64,000 nucleotides of DNA from NCBI RefSeq assembly GCF_003660105.1, contig NZ_CP032823.1, positions 1,240,001-1,304,000 on the forward strand, given 5' to 3'. This stretch comes from Aliarcobacter cryaerophilus ATCC 43158 (GTDB taxonomy: Bacteria; Campylobacterota; Campylobacteria; Campylobacterales; Arcobacteraceae). The notes beneath the pieces were generated by a model, which saw only the letters and a program-made list of their open reading frames with translations, ran no database searches and had not been told where the DNA came from. The translations under genes and the position numbers were made by a program. Below, piece by piece: positions 25,308 through 34,989 of the stretch (the stretch's first letter is position 1; each line of letters starts with the position of its first letter).

Positions 25308-27443
25308 TTAGAAAGATAAATTCATTGCTAACCAAAGTCTTCTTCCTTCTAAATTTGTTTCTGAAGTAGCATATTTTGTTGCTCCTCCATAAGTATATTG
25401 TTCTCTTTTGAAGAAATCTTTATCAAACAAATTATAAATAGTTGCACTAAATGTTAAATCTTTATTCATTTTATAACTTCCACCTAAATGGAACAATTCA
25501 TAGGCTTTTATATCATTTCCTACTTGTTCATAAATAGCTTTATTTTCAGCGGTTAAATTAGAATAATTTTCTGTAAATCTTTTTCTTTCACTTCTATATT
25601 CACCTTTTATCCAAGTATTTAATTTACTAGTTGCTTGCCAATTTAAAGTTGCATTTAAAGAGTGTTCAGGTGTATCAGCAAATGGTTCCCCTTTATTCTG
25701 ACCACTTTTTTGTTCACTTTCCATGTATGTATAGTTTGCTTTTAAATCTAAAGTATCTGTAAATGGAATTTTTGTTCCAACTTCTAAACCTTGCGTTTCA
25801 GCTTTACCTATATTCTTTTTTTGACTATAAGTACCATCAGGAATACTTGAATTTCCTGAAATAATAACATTCCCATCTGTTTCAATTTTATCTTTATACT
25901 GATTATGAAAAATAGTTGCATTTGCTAAAAAACCATTATCTGCATTATAGTAAATTCCAGTTTCATAGTTTGTTGATTTTTCAGGTTTTAAATCTGGACT
26001 TCCAACTGTAATAGTAGAACCTTGTCCTCCTGCTCCATTAATTCCGTCATGTAAATCATTTACTTTTGGTGCTTTATACCCTTGACTCATACCACCTTTT
26101 ACCGTCCAATTATTACTTACTGTATAAACCGCATATGCTCTAGGGCTAAAATTACCACCAAATTTATCATGATGGTCATATCTTCCTCCTAAAGTAAATG
26201 CTACTGAATCTGTCACAGATATTTCATCTTCTGCAAATAAAGCCCACATCTTTTGCTCAAATTCTTCAGTTGCAATTCCATCTTTCATTTGAGAATCCCA
26301 ATATTGACCACCAAAAGTTAAAATATTTTTATCTAATTCTGCTGTAATGAATTTTGTATCAAATACCGTATCAGTAGATTTTAATTCTCTATTACTCCCA
26401 ATGATATGATTTGGCATTTTTGGATTAAAAATATTACCTATTTTATTACCAGGAATAGTTCTTCCAATTGTTTGTGTAGTATTTCTCATAATACTAGATT
26501 CTAAAGTACCAACATCAAATCTTGAAGTATGTCCTAAAGTAAACTGTTCTCTTTCAAATCTTAATATATCTTTATAACCTGATGCTTGTTTTGTAGCTAA
26601 AGAAGGGTCATCTAGTGTACCTAATTGAGATTTATCATTGTTATATCTTTGTTTTGAGCTAAAAAGATCTAAATAAAAATCATGATTATCAACTGGTGTT
26701 AAGTTAAATTTAGAACCAATAGAATAATTTGTTCCTTCAACAGGAGAATTACCTCTCTTACTAACAATTCCACCATCTCCATATTTTATATCTGAAGCTT
26801 CTCTGTTATAATAATTACCTCTTAAACTCAATCCTAATAAATCTTTAATTATTGGTCCACTTATATATGTATTTACATTATTGCTATTTCCAAATTGAGA
26901 ACTTTCTTGCAAAGTTTGATCCACATTTATAGAACCCGTCCATTCATTTGAAACTTTCTTTGTAATAATATTTACAACTCCTCCCATAGCATCACTTCCA
27001 TAAAGAGTACTCATAGGTCCTCTAATAACCTCTATTCTTTCTATGGCAGCAAGTGGTGGCAAAAAATTATTTGAAGTTTCTCCAAAACCATTAGGTGTTG
27101 AGCTACCAGCAGAATTTTGTCTTTTACCGTCAATAAGTATTAAAGTATTTTCAGAACCCATTCCTCTAATACTAATATTTAAACCACCAGTTTTTCCATT
27201 TCCACCTCTTACATCAACACCTTCAACATCTTCAATAGCTTCAGCTAAATTAGAATACTTTTTCTTTTGTAAATCTTCTTGACTTATAACAGAGATACTT
27301 GCAGGTGCATCTGTAATTTTTTGCTCATATCCAGAAGCAGAAGTTACAACTTGTACATCATCAAGTTTTGTAGTCTCATTTGCCAAAAGTAGATTTTGTG
27401 TAACTAAAATAGAAGCTACACTTAGTGCCATTTTTATTTTCAT
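25308..27443 (-). CDS. TonB-dependent outer-membrane receptor (siderophore/haem type)
   Basis: 711-residue receptor: signal peptide to about residue 21, TonB-box-like DDVQVVTSA, a plug domain (DAPASISVISQEDLQKKKY, SIRGMGSENTLILIDGKRQ, IERIEVIRGPMSTLYGSDAM) and a 22-strand-type barrel ending in aromatic F (RRLWLAMNLSF). The plug resembles catecholate siderophore/colicin receptors such as CirA and related proteins. The Fur-box-like site 76 nt upstream and the PepSY membrane protein downstream both support iron acquisition. The exact ligand cannot be deduced. The start ATG follows AAAGGAATGG; no energy-transducing TonB/ExbBD genes are in the window. Confidence 0.93.
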   Translation of the reverse strand: MKIKMALSVASILVTQNLLLANETTKLDDVQVVTSASGYEQKITDAPASISVISQEDLQKKKYSNLAEAIEDVEGVDVRGGNGKTGGLNISIRGMGSENTLILIDGKRQNSAGSSTPNGFGETSNNFLPPLAAIERIEVIRGPMSTLYGSDAMGGVVNIITKKVSNEWTGSINVDQTLQESSQFGNSNNVNTYISGPIIKDLLGLSLRGNYYNREASDIKYGDGGIVSKRGNSPVEGTNYSIGSKFNLTPVDNHDFYLDLFSSKQRYNNDKSQLGTLDDPSLATKQASGYKDILRFEREQFTLGHTSRFDVGTLESSIMRNTTQTIGRTIPGNKIGNIFNPKMPNHIIGSNRELKSTDTVFDTKFITAELDKNILTFGGQYWDSQMKDGIATEEFEQKMWALFAEDEISVTDSVAFTLGGRYDHHDKFGGNFSPRAYAVYTVSNNWTVKGGMSQGYKAPKVNDLHDGINGAGGQGSTITVGSPDLKPEKSTNYETGIYYNADNGFLANATIFHNQYKDKIETDGNVIISGNSSIPDGTYSQKKNIGKAETQGLEVGTKIPFTDTLDLKANYTYMESEQKSGQNKGEPFADTPEHSLNATLNWQATSKLNTWIKGEYRSERKRFTENYSNLTAENKAIYEQVGNDIKAYELFHLGGSYKMNKDLTFSATIYNLFDKDFFKREQYTYGGATKYATSETNLEGRRLWLAMNLSF

Positions 27444-27518
27444 TCCATTCCTTTATATATTTTCTTTTTTGACTTTAATTTTTTAAAATAGATCTTAGGA
27501 GAAAGCTATTTTATTTTT

Positions 27519-27538
27519 GATAATTATTATTATAATTA
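27519..27538 (-). promoter_or_regulatory. Fur-box-like operator upstream of the TonB receptor
   Basis: GATAATTATTATTATAATTA at 27519-27538 resembles the Fur consensus (three GATAAT-type hexamers in array). It lies 76 nt before the receptor start and overlaps a possible -10 on the minus strand. Regulation by iron fits the receptor/PepSY pair. AT-rich DNA gives chance matches, so this remains likely rather than certain. Confidence 0.6.
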
Positions 27539-27620
27539 ACAAAAAAGAAATGGAATATTAATGATTTTTTCTTAAAATAAGATAAAATTGATAGTGATTA
27601 TTAAAATGTTTTTAAAATAT

Positions 27621-27637
27621 GCAAGATTAAATCTTAC
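27621..27637 (-). terminator. Weak hairpin at the end of the oxidoreductase gene
   Basis: GCAAGATT and AATCTTAC are complementary (one G-T wobble) around a very short loop and include the stop codon of the minus-strand oxidoreductase gene; T-rich sequence follows on that strand. It is short, so a transcript end is only suggested. Confidence 0.35.
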
Positions 27638-28623
27638 ATATTCATATTTTTATCTGCAATTTCTAGAATCTTATGAATCCTAATTGCTTGAGATGGATTT
27701 GATAAAGATTGATTTTGATTTACAATTGAAGTTCTAAAATGTTCTATACTATTGTATAAAGCATCTTCTGGTTTTATATAAGGTGAATAAGTTCCAAATT
27801 CATTTGTTTTTACCAAATAGTTTTCATCTGTAATATTTTGTCCACTTATAACTTCAACATTTTTATCATAAATAGTAAGTTTATTCTCTAGTTTTAAATC
27901 TTCATAAACAAGCATTTTTTTAGAACCAACAATAGTGATATTTCTCTCTTTTATTGGACTTAACCAATTTGACTCAAGATGTACAGAAAAGTTCTCATAT
28001 TTTAGATTTACAAATGTAATACTCTCTTTTGGATTATAAAATTTTTCACCACTTGCTTTTATACTAGTTGGATTTTTCCCATCCATTAAATAGTCTATTA
28101 TAGACAAATCATGAACTGCTAAATCCCACATAGAGCTTACATCTTTTCTAAATTGTCCTAAACTTTTTCTAGTTGAATTTATAAATAAAACTTCTCCTAA
28201 TTCTCCACTAGAAATTATCTCTTTTATTTTTTTTATTGCTGGATGAAAAATCATAATATGATCTATATGTATAATTTTATTTTGTTTTTGTGCTAACTCT
28301 TCAAGCTCTTGTGCCTCTTGTAAAGTAGCAGTAAAAGGTTTTTCAACATATACATTTTTAAAAGCTAATAGTGCTTGTTTTATCAAATAATAGTGACTAC
28401 TTGTTTGTGTAGCAACAGCTACTATATCTATAGTTTCATCTTCTAAAACTTTATTAAAATCTTTTTCATAATTTGTTGAAGATGCATATATTTTGTGTGC
28501 TTTTTCCAGATTTTCATCTATCATATCGCAAATTGTATGAAGATTTAGGTTTGGATTATTATTTATATTTCTTGCAATATTTGGTCCCCAATAACCAAAT
28601 CCTACAAGTGCAACATTTAACAT
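27634..28623 (-). CDS. Gfo/Idh/MocA family sugar oxidoreductase (WlbA/WbpB-like)
   Basis: 329-residue NAD(P)-dependent dehydrogenase. The Rossmann motif VGFGYWGPNIARN is at 6-18, EKPFTATLQEA carries the family's catalytic-region lysine, and the substrate domain has HDLSIIDYLMDG. Closest recognisable relatives are the WlbA/WbpB 3-dehydrogenases that oxidise UDP-GlcNAc uronate before amination. It overlaps the DegT-type aminotransferase by 7 nt, which is the natural next step (oxidation to a 3-keto sugar, then amination). No other nucleotide-sugar or glycosyltransferase genes lie nearby. The predicted product is a 3-amino sugar for LPS or glycoprotein; the exact substrate is not certain. Confidence 0.85.
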   Translation of the reverse strand: MLNVALVGFGYWGPNIARNINNNPNLNLHTICDMIDENLEKAHKIYASSTNYEKDFNKVLEDETIDIVAVATQTSSHYYLIKQALLAFKNVYVEKPFTATLQEAQELEELAQKQNKIIHIDHIMIFHPAIKKIKEIISSGELGEVLFINSTRKSLGQFRKDVSSMWDLAVHDLSIIDYLMDGKNPTSIKASGEKFYNPKESITFVNLKYENFSVHLESNWLSPIKERNITIVGSKKMLVYEDLKLENKLTIYDKNVEVISGQNITDENYLVKTNEFGTYSPYIKPEDALYNSIEHFRTSIVNQNQSLSNPSQAIRIHKILEIADKNMNM

Positions 28624-29720
28624 TTAAGCTCTTTTGCTAAACTTCCAACAATAAACTCAATTTCTTCATCAGTAACATATGGATTCATTGGCAAGCTCAT
28701 TATCTCTTTTGATACTTTTTCTGAGATTGGAAAATCTCCTTCTTTTAGGTTTAGGTATTTAAAGCATTCTTGTAAATGTAGAGGCATTGGGTAATGTATT
28801 GCTGTTGGAATACCAACATTTTGAAGTTTTGTTTGAAGTTCAGTTCTATTTTGTACTCTTATTGAGTATTGTGCCCAAGCTGACGTTCTATCTTTTTGTA
28901 CAAATGGAGTTTCTATATTTTTTGCATTTAAAGCTTGTGTATATTTAGAAGCTACATCTTGTCTTAATTTTAAATCTTTAGGATAATATTTTAATTTTAC
29001 GTTAAGAACTGCTGCTTGAATAGTATCAAGTCTTCCACCCATACCAATATATTGATGATGGTACCTTTTTGATTGTCCATGAAGTCTAAGAGATTTTATT
29101 TTATCTGCAAGTTTTTCATCATTAGTAAACAAAGCTCCACCATCACCATAGCAACCTAATGGTTTAGCAGGAAAGAAAGAGGTACAAGATATATCACCAA
29201 GGTTTGAGTCACTTATACCTTGGTAAGTAGAACCAAAGCTTTGAGCTCCATCAACTATTACTTTAAGGTTATATTTTTTTGCTATTTGGTTTATTTCATC
29301 CATATCAGCTGGTTGTCCATAAAGAGATACTGGAATAATAGCTTTAGTTTTAGAAGTAATTTTCTCTTCTATTTTTTTTGGGTCTATATTATATGTTTTT
29401 TCATCAATATCAACGAACACTGGTTTAGCTTTTAGGAAAGCTATTGTTTCTGCTGTTGCAAAGAATGTAAAAGGAGTAGTAATTATTTCATCCTCTGGTT
29501 GTATATCTAAAGCCATCATAGCAAGAAGCAAAGCATCTGTTCCACTTGAGCAAGATATTGCGTATTTAGAACCTGTAAACTTCTCTAGGTTTCTTTCAAG
29601 TTCATCTATTTGAGAACCCATTATAAAGTTACAATCTCTTGCTACTTTTAAAATAGCTTCTTCTATCTCTTCTTTATATAGGTTATGTTGGATTTTTAAG
29701 TTGGCAAAATCTATTTGCAT
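28617..29720 (-). CDS. DegT/DnrJ/EryC1 family sugar aminotransferase (WlbC/WbpE-like)
   Basis: 367-residue PLP enzyme of the nucleotide-sugar aminotransferase family. The PLP lysine is K186 (CTSFFPAKPLGCYGDGG) and the cofactor-binding aspartate is D157 (VIVDGAQSFG). The N-terminus MQIDFANLKIQHNLYKEEI is typical of WbpE/WlbC-type enzymes. It is first in a two-gene operon with the oxidoreductase; their starts and stops overlap. Together they would turn a UDP-sugar uronate or similar into a 3-amino sugar. The ribosome site AAGGA precedes the ATG. The promoter probably lies in the 63-nt gap after the pseudopilin gene (TACAAT-like). Confidence 0.88.
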   Translation of the reverse strand: MQIDFANLKIQHNLYKEEIEEAILKVARDCNFIMGSQIDELERNLEKFTGSKYAISCSSGTDALLLAMMALDIQPEDEIITTPFTFFATAETIAFLKAKPVFVDIDEKTYNIDPKKIEEKITSKTKAIIPVSLYGQPADMDEINQIAKKYNLKVIVDGAQSFGSTYQGISDSNLGDISCTSFFPAKPLGCYGDGGALFTNDEKLADKIKSLRLHGQSKRYHHQYIGMGGRLDTIQAAVLNVKLKYYPKDLKLRQDVASKYTQALNAKNIETPFVQKDRTSAWAQYSIRVQNRTELQTKLQNVGIPTAIHYPMPLHLQECFKYLNLKEGDFPISEKVSKEIMSLPMNPYVTDEEIEFIVGSLAKELKC

Positions 29721-29783
29721 TTGTTTCCTTAAGTAAAAAAATAACGCGAATTGTACTTAAAAATCACTTAATATTTGTTATTC

Positions 29784-30179
29784 TTAGTAAACTTCATAAA
29801 CCTTTGAAACTAAGCCACTATCTCTTATTTTTTTACAAATAGTACTATCTTTTGCACTATCTACTTGAACATCGATAGAGACAATATTTTGAGTTTTTTT
29901 AATTTCCAATTTTATACAAGAGTTTTTATCACTCATTTTGAGTTTTTCTATATCCCAATTTGTATCACCAATATTTATAGCATCTTTAATATCTTCAATT
30001 TTTTGATTTAATAAATAGTAACTTTGAATAGAATTTACAGCTGTATTGACATCTCTTTTTAAAGTTGAAACCAAAGCACTATCTTTTGTATCCATCAATT
30101 TTGGAGCAGCAAAAGAGACAATTATCCCTAAAATCACAATTACAAATATAATCTCTATTAGAGAAAAAGCCCTTTTCAT
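29784..30179 (-). CDS. Type II pseudopilin / type IV pilin-like protein
   Basis: 131 residues with a class III prepilin signal: MKRAFSLIEIIFVIVILGII, where the cleavage site precedes F5 and the conserved E9 follows. The remaining part is a hydrophobic helix and a small globular domain with two cysteines (C98-type NSCIKL and TICKKIRD) that may form a disulfide. It is a lone pilin gene downstream of dnaB (64-nt gap) with no assembly genes in the window. The role may be in transformation or secretion as a minor pilin. Confidence 0.85.
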   Translation of the reverse strand: MKRAFSLIEIIFVIVILGIIVSFAAPKLMDTKDSALVSTLKRDVNTAVNSIQSYYLLNQKIEDIKDAINIGDTNWDIEKLKMSDKNSCIKLEIKKTQNIVSIDVQVDSAKDSTICKKIRDSGLVSKVYEVY

Positions 30180-30243
30180 AATATTTTCCTTGTGTAAAAG
30201 TTTGTATTGATTTTAAACTTTTATAACTTAAAAAAATATTATT

Positions 30244-31692
30244 TTATAAAACGCCATCAGGAAAATCTATTTTTGTCTCTTTTTGTACATCTACTACTGA
30301 TTCAAATACAACTTCTATTGGAGCTTGTCCATAGTGTTCATTATCCTTGTCAATAAATTTAGTTAAAGCCTTATGAAAATCTAGTTTTACTGTACCTATT
30401 GGTCCATTTCTTTGTTTTCCTATAATTATTTCAGCCTCTTCAATTGGCTTATCTATAAATTTTGATTTATAATCTTCACCTTTATCTTTAGCCTCTTTCT
30501 CTTTTCTTGCTTCATCTCTTTGTTTATAAACATCATCTCTGTAAACAAACATTATAATATCAGCATCTTGCTCGATTGCTCCAGATTCTCTTAAGTCACT
30601 TAGCATTGGTCTTTTATCAGGTCTACTTTCAAGCCCACGATTAAGTTGAGAAAGAGCAACAATAGGAATTTTAAGCTCACGTGCAAGCATTTTTAAACCT
30701 CTAGAAATATCTGAAACTTCTTGATGTCTATCTTTATTTCCCAAACCTTGCATTAGTTGAAGGTAATCAATTACAACAAGACTGATATTATTTTCTTGAA
30801 TTTGTGCTAATTTTCTCACTCTTGCTCGAAGTTGGTTAATATTTATACTTCCACCATCATCTACAAAAAGTTTTTTTGAGTTTAAATCATCAAAAGCAGC
30901 ACTTAAATTTGACCACTCTTTATCATCCATATCACCTTTTCTAAGATTTTGAAGAGGAATTGATGTTTTTGCCGCAAGCATTCTTAGCATCAACTGTTCA
31001 GCTGGCATTTCAAGTGAGAAAAATATAACTCCTTTACCTTTTTCTACATTTTTTAAAGCCATATTTAAAACAAGTGCTGTTTTACCCATGGCTGGACGTG
31101 CAGCGATTATTACTAAATCACCTTCATTGAAACCTGTTGTTTTTTTATCAAGTGCTTCAAAACCAGTTGTTTGTCCTATTAGGTACTTGTTTCCTAGTTT
31201 TTTCATTTTTTCAATATATGCTAAAGTATCACTTGTAACTGTTTGCATATCTTTTAATTCGCTTGTTGCACTATTTGTAGATATCTTGTAAAGCTCACCT
31301 TGAATAGTATCTAAAGCTTCATTTGCACTAATTTCATCTTCAATTGCAACTTTTTTTATAGTTGTTGCAAGTGTTGCTAACTCTCTTTTAACAGAAGCAT
31401 CTTTTATCTCTTTTACATAAGCAGATGTATTTGTAATAGGATTTGCACTCAAAATCTCAAGTAGAACTCCATCATTTACCTCTTTTTTATCAACCCTATT
31501 TCTTACAAAATCCTCATCAATTGGCATATCTTCACTATGAAGTTTAACTATTGCTTCAAATATAGATTTATGTGCAGGAAGATAAAAATCTTTTGGTTTT
31601 AAAACTCCTAAAACATCTTCAAGCTCTTCTGGATTAAAAAATATTGAGCTTAAAACTGCTCTTTCAATATTTATACTATAAATACTATCCAT
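30244..31692 (-). CDS. dnaB: Replicative DNA helicase DnaB
   Basis: 482-residue hexameric helicase of the replication fork. The N-terminal domain begins [19 protein letters not shown], typical of DnaB. The RecA-like domain has Walker A ARPAMGKT at 198-205, VIDYLQLMQG (Walker B region) and SQLNRGLESRPDKRPMLSDL. No intein is present. The ATG overlaps the ispG stop by one base (TAATG), so the two genes form an operon and dnaB is translationally coupled to ispG. The C-terminal tail (VVDVQKETKIDFPDGVL) is of normal length. Confidence 0.97.
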   Translation of the reverse strand: MDSIYSINIERAVLSSIFFNPEELEDVLGVLKPKDFYLPAHKSIFEAIVKLHSEDMPIDEDFVRNRVDKKEVNDGVLLEILSANPITNTSAYVKEIKDASVKRELATLATTIKKVAIEDEISANEALDTIQGELYKISTNSATSELKDMQTVTSDTLAYIEKMKKLGNKYLIGQTTGFEALDKKTTGFNEGDLVIIAARPAMGKTALVLNMALKNVEKGKGVIFFSLEMPAEQLMLRMLAAKTSIPLQNLRKGDMDDKEWSNLSAAFDDLNSKKLFVDDGGSININQLRARVRKLAQIQENNISLVVIDYLQLMQGLGNKDRHQEVSDISRGLKMLARELKIPIVALSQLNRGLESRPDKRPMLSDLRESGAIEQDADIIMFVYRDDVYKQRDEARKEKEAKDKGEDYKSKFIDKPIEEAEIIIGKQRNGPIGTVKLDFHKALTKFIDKDNEHYGQAPIEVVFESVVDVQKETKIDFPDGVL

Positions 31693-32753
31693 TATATTTT
31701 TCTTTTTGCTTCAAATTCAACTTCTTCAACAAACCTATTAATTAAAGCATCTCCACTTAATTTTGCAATTATTTCACCTTTTTTCATAACAAGTCCACTA
31801 CCTTTTCCAAAAGCAATAGCAACATCTGCACTTTTTGCCTCTCCAATAGCATTTACAACACAACCCATAACTGAAACATCAAGAGGAGTTTTTATATGCG
31901 AAGTTCTTTTTTCTATTTGGGCAACTGCACTTACTAAATCGGCTTCTATTCTTCCACAAGTAGGACAAGATATAATATTTAAACCCTCTTTTGAGATACC
32001 TAAATCTTTTAAAATAGCACGTCCGACTTTTATCTCCTCTTCAAGCTCTCCAGTCATTGAAACTCTTAATGTATCGCCTATTCCATCAAGTAGTAAACTC
32101 CCTAGCGCAATTGATGATTTTATCGTTGAGTGAAATTGAGTTCCAGCTTCTGTTACACCTAAATGAAATGGATAGTTATTCATAGGTCTTAAAAGTCTAT
32201 AAGCTTCAACTGTTCTTTGAACATCACTAGCTTTTAATGAGACTTTAATATCCGTAAAACCTAAATCTTCAAGATATTTTATGTTGTAATCTGCACTTGC
32301 TACCATTCCACGTGCTGTTTGTCCATATTTATCTTCAAACTCTTTTTCTAAACTTCCACAGTTTACCCCAATTCTTATAGGTATATTTCTATTTTGGCAA
32401 GCACGTACTACTTCTTGTACTCTTTTTTTATCTCCAATATTACCAGGATTTATTCGTATGCAATCAACTACTTCAGCAGCAATTAAAGCTAACTTATAGT
32501 GAAAGTGAATATCTGCAACTATTGGTAAATCAACTTGTTTTTTTATCTCTTTTAAAGCTTGTGCATCTTCAAGATGTGGAACAGCAACTCTTACAATATC
32601 AGCTCCTGCAAAATGAAGCTTTCTTATTTGCTCAACTGTTGCTTCTACATCTGATGTTTTTGTAAATGTCATTGATTGTACACTAATTGGTGCATCACCA
32701 CCTATTAGAACATTTCCTACTTTTATCTGTTTTGTTGGGTATCTTTTTATCAT
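31692..32753 (-). CDS. ispG: 4-hydroxy-3-methylbut-2-enyl diphosphate synthase (MEP pathway)
   Basis: Iron-sulfur enzyme converting methylerythritol cyclodiphosphate to HMBPP in isoprenoid synthesis. The N-terminus [19 protein letters not shown] is the canonical TIM-barrel start. Cluster cysteines are C263, C266 (SCPTCGR) and C298 ([12 protein letters not shown]). The length of 353 residues is normal for the bacterial two-domain type. It is first in an operon with dnaB. The divergent histidine kinase gene starts 113 nt away; this gap holds a short direct repeat (two copies of AAAAAGAAACTAA near 32839-32863) and probably both promoters. Confidence 0.97.
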   Translation of the reverse strand: MIKRYPTKQIKVGNVLIGGDAPISVQSMTFTKTSDVEATVEQIRKLHFAGADIVRVAVPHLEDAQALKEIKKQVDLPIVADIHFHYKLALIAAEVVDCIRINPGNIGDKKRVQEVVRACQNRNIPIRIGVNCGSLEKEFEDKYGQTARGMVASADYNIKYLEDLGFTDIKVSLKASDVQRTVEAYRLLRPMNNYPFHLGVTEAGTQFHSTIKSSIALGSLLLDGIGDTLRVSMTGELEEEIKVGRAILKDLGISKEGLNIISCPTCGRIEADLVSAVAQIEKRTSHIKTPLDVSVMGCVVNAIGEAKSADVAIAFGKGSGLVMKKGEIIAKLSGDALINRFVEEVEFEAKRKI

Positions 32754-32866
32754 TTTGGGATTTTATCTAAAATAGTTTAAATAAAAGTGAAGTTTAATTT
32801 GTAAATAAGAAATTATTTTATATGCTTATGTCTTGATTTAAAAAAGAAACTAAAAAGAAACTAATT

Positions 32867-34930
32867 TTGAACAAAAAGAGAAATATATTTTTAATTATAC
32901 TCACATTTATTGTTTCAACTTTTTTTGTAATAATATCAACAAATTATTATATAAATAAGAAACAAAAGCAGCTTCTAAACTCTATATATGAATCTACAAA
33001 CAAAAATATCTTTGAAAAAACACAAAATCTAATAAATGATAAACAAAATACATCTTTGGCTATTGCAATATCTTTGTCAAAAGATGAAACCTTATATGCA
33101 CATCTAAAAAATAAAGATTTTAAAAAACTAAATTATATTAAAATTGCAAAACTAATAGAGACAAATTCAAAATATAAAAATATCTGGATTCAAATTTTTG
33201 ATAGTAATTTAAATAGTGTATATAGGTCATGGACAAATATACGGGGAAGTCTTAACTTTAGACCTGATTTAAAGAAAGTAGAAGCTTTAAAAAATATTTC
33301 AACTTCCATTAGTGCTGGACTTTTTAATATAGGTATAAAAGCAAGAGTTCCTATTTTTGACGAAAATAATAATTTTTATGGAGCATTAGAAGTTGTTACT
33401 CATTTTGATTCAATTACAGAAGATTTATTAAAAAACAATATCTCCCCTATTGTAATAGGAGATAAAAGTATTAGAAAAAATTTAACAAATCCTCTTTTAT
33501 CAAAACTTTTTATAGATGATTACTATATTGCAAATGGAAATGTTGATATAAATCTATACAACTATATAAAAGAAAATGGTGTTGAAAAATATATAAATAT
33601 AGATAATTTTATTGTTGAGAATGGTTATTTAATCTCAAAATATCAACTTTTTGATGAAAATGGAAATAAATTAGCATATATAGTAAATTTTATGAATTTA
33701 AATAATATAAATTTAGAGAATATAAAGCATATAAAAATTCAAGCTATTTTAGCAACATTTATAGCTCTTATTATAATATTTTCTGCTATTTTGATATATT
33801 ATTTAAGAGATATAAAATATCAAAATAGTAAAAATAAAATTATTTTAAACTCTCAACCAAATATTGTAATAATAACAAACGGAAAAGAGATAGTAGATGC
33901 AAATAAACAACTATTAAAATTTTTTCCTTCAGTTAAAGACCTTGAAGATTTTAAGAAAACATATATTTGTATTTGTAATACTTTTGAAGATTTAGAAAAA
34001 GATGATTACATTATCAATAAAGATTATAATGGTAAAAATTGGGTTGAGTATATATTTGAAAATCGAGATAAAAACTTTAAAGTTGCTATAAAAAATTCAA
34101 AAGATGAACTAAGACACTTTAGTGTAAAGAGTTCTAGTGCAAAGATTGATTTATCTATTATTGTTACTTTTATTGATGTTACAAATGAAATTTTACAGAT
34201 TGAAAAAGAGAAAAATGAACAAAAAGCTCTATTTCAACAATCAAAAATAAATGCCATAGAAAATACTCTAAATAGCATAGCCCATCACTGGAGACAACCT
34301 TTAAGTGTAATTAGCACAATAGCTAGTGGAATGAAGCTAAAAGAAGAGATAAAAGAGTTAAATACAAAAGAGATTTTACTATCTTGTGATAAAATTATTT
34401 TTAATACAAAAAAACTCTCAAATACAATAGAAAATTTCTCAAGCTTTTTTGGAAAAGATGAAAGAGTTTCAAGTCACTCTTTAGTTGAGATAGTAAACAA
34501 TGTAATACTATTTTGTGAAACTATATTTGAAGAAAACTCTATTTTTTGTGAATTTAAGCATAGTGAAGATTTTATTATAAATTGTAACAAAAGTGATTTT
34601 TCTGATTCAATTTTAAATATTATTGATAACTCTATTTATGCATTAGTTAATAATAAAAATAAAGAAGATAGATATATTTTAATAAACTTCTCAAATAAAA
34701 TTTTATCAATAAAAGATAGTGCAAATGGTGTTAAAGATGAGATTATAACAAAAATTTGTGAACCATATTTTACTACAAAACATCAATCTTTTGGTGTAGG
34801 ATTAGGACTTTTTACAGTAAATGAATTTTTTATAAAAAATCTTAATTTTGAAATAGAGTTTAAAAATGAAGATTTTGAGTATAAAAATAAAAAACTCAAA
34901 GGTTTAAATATTAATATAAATTTTAATTAA
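32867..34930 (+). CDS. Membrane sensor histidine kinase, orphan
   Basis: 687 residues: TM1 at about 6-28, a periplasmic Cache-like sensor (about 30-280, with IWIQIFDSNLNSVYRSW and PIFDENNNFYGALEVVTHF), TM2 at about 285-308, a PAS-like linker, then the kinase. The phosphoacceptor is H473 in SIAHHWRQPLSVIS, a form frequent in Campylobacterota; the HATPase domain shows NIIDNSIYALVNN, DSANGVKD and FGVGLGLFTV. The start is TTG at 32867. No response regulator is adjacent, so its partner must be elsewhere. Ligand class is unknown; Cache domains commonly bind small organic acids or amino acids. Confidence 0.88.
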   Translation: MNKKRNIFLIILTFIVSTFFVIISTNYYINKKQKQLLNSIYESTNKNIFEKTQNLINDKQNTSLAIAISLSKDETLYAHLKNKDFKKLNYIKIAKLIETNSKYKNIWIQIFDSNLNSVYRSWTNIRGSLNFRPDLKKVEALKNISTSISAGLFNIGIKARVPIFDENNNFYGALEVVTHFDSITEDLLKNNISPIVIGDKSIRKNLTNPLLSKLFIDDYYIANGNVDINLYNYIKENGVEKYINIDNFIVENGYLISKYQLFDENGNKLAYIVNFMNLNNINLENIKHIKIQAILATFIALIIIFSAILIYYLRDIKYQNSKNKIILNSQPNIVIITNGKEIVDANKQLLKFFPSVKDLEDFKKTYICICNTFEDLEKDDYIINKDYNGKNWVEYIFENRDKNFKVAIKNSKDELRHFSVKSSSAKIDLSIIVTFIDVTNEILQIEKEKNEQKALFQQSKINAIENTLNSIAHHWRQPLSVISTIASGMKLKEEIKELNTKEILLSCDKIIFNTKKLSNTIENFSSFFGKDERVSSHSLVEIVNNVILFCETIFEENSIFCEFKHSEDFIINCNKSDFSDSILNIIDNSIYALVNNKNKEDRYILINFSNKILSIKDSANGVKDEIITKICEPYFTTKHQSFGVGLGLFTVNEFFIKNLNFEIEFKNEDFEYKNKKLKGLNININFN

Positions 34931-34989
34931 ACTTTTATTTTATCTTTTTTAGGTAAAATGCACGGATTATTGAAAAAAGGATTGTTTAT

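Noticed and set aside
32839-32863. Direct repeat in the ispG/kinase gap as an operator
   Set aside because: Only two A-rich copies in AT-rich DNA; chance similarity cannot be excluded.
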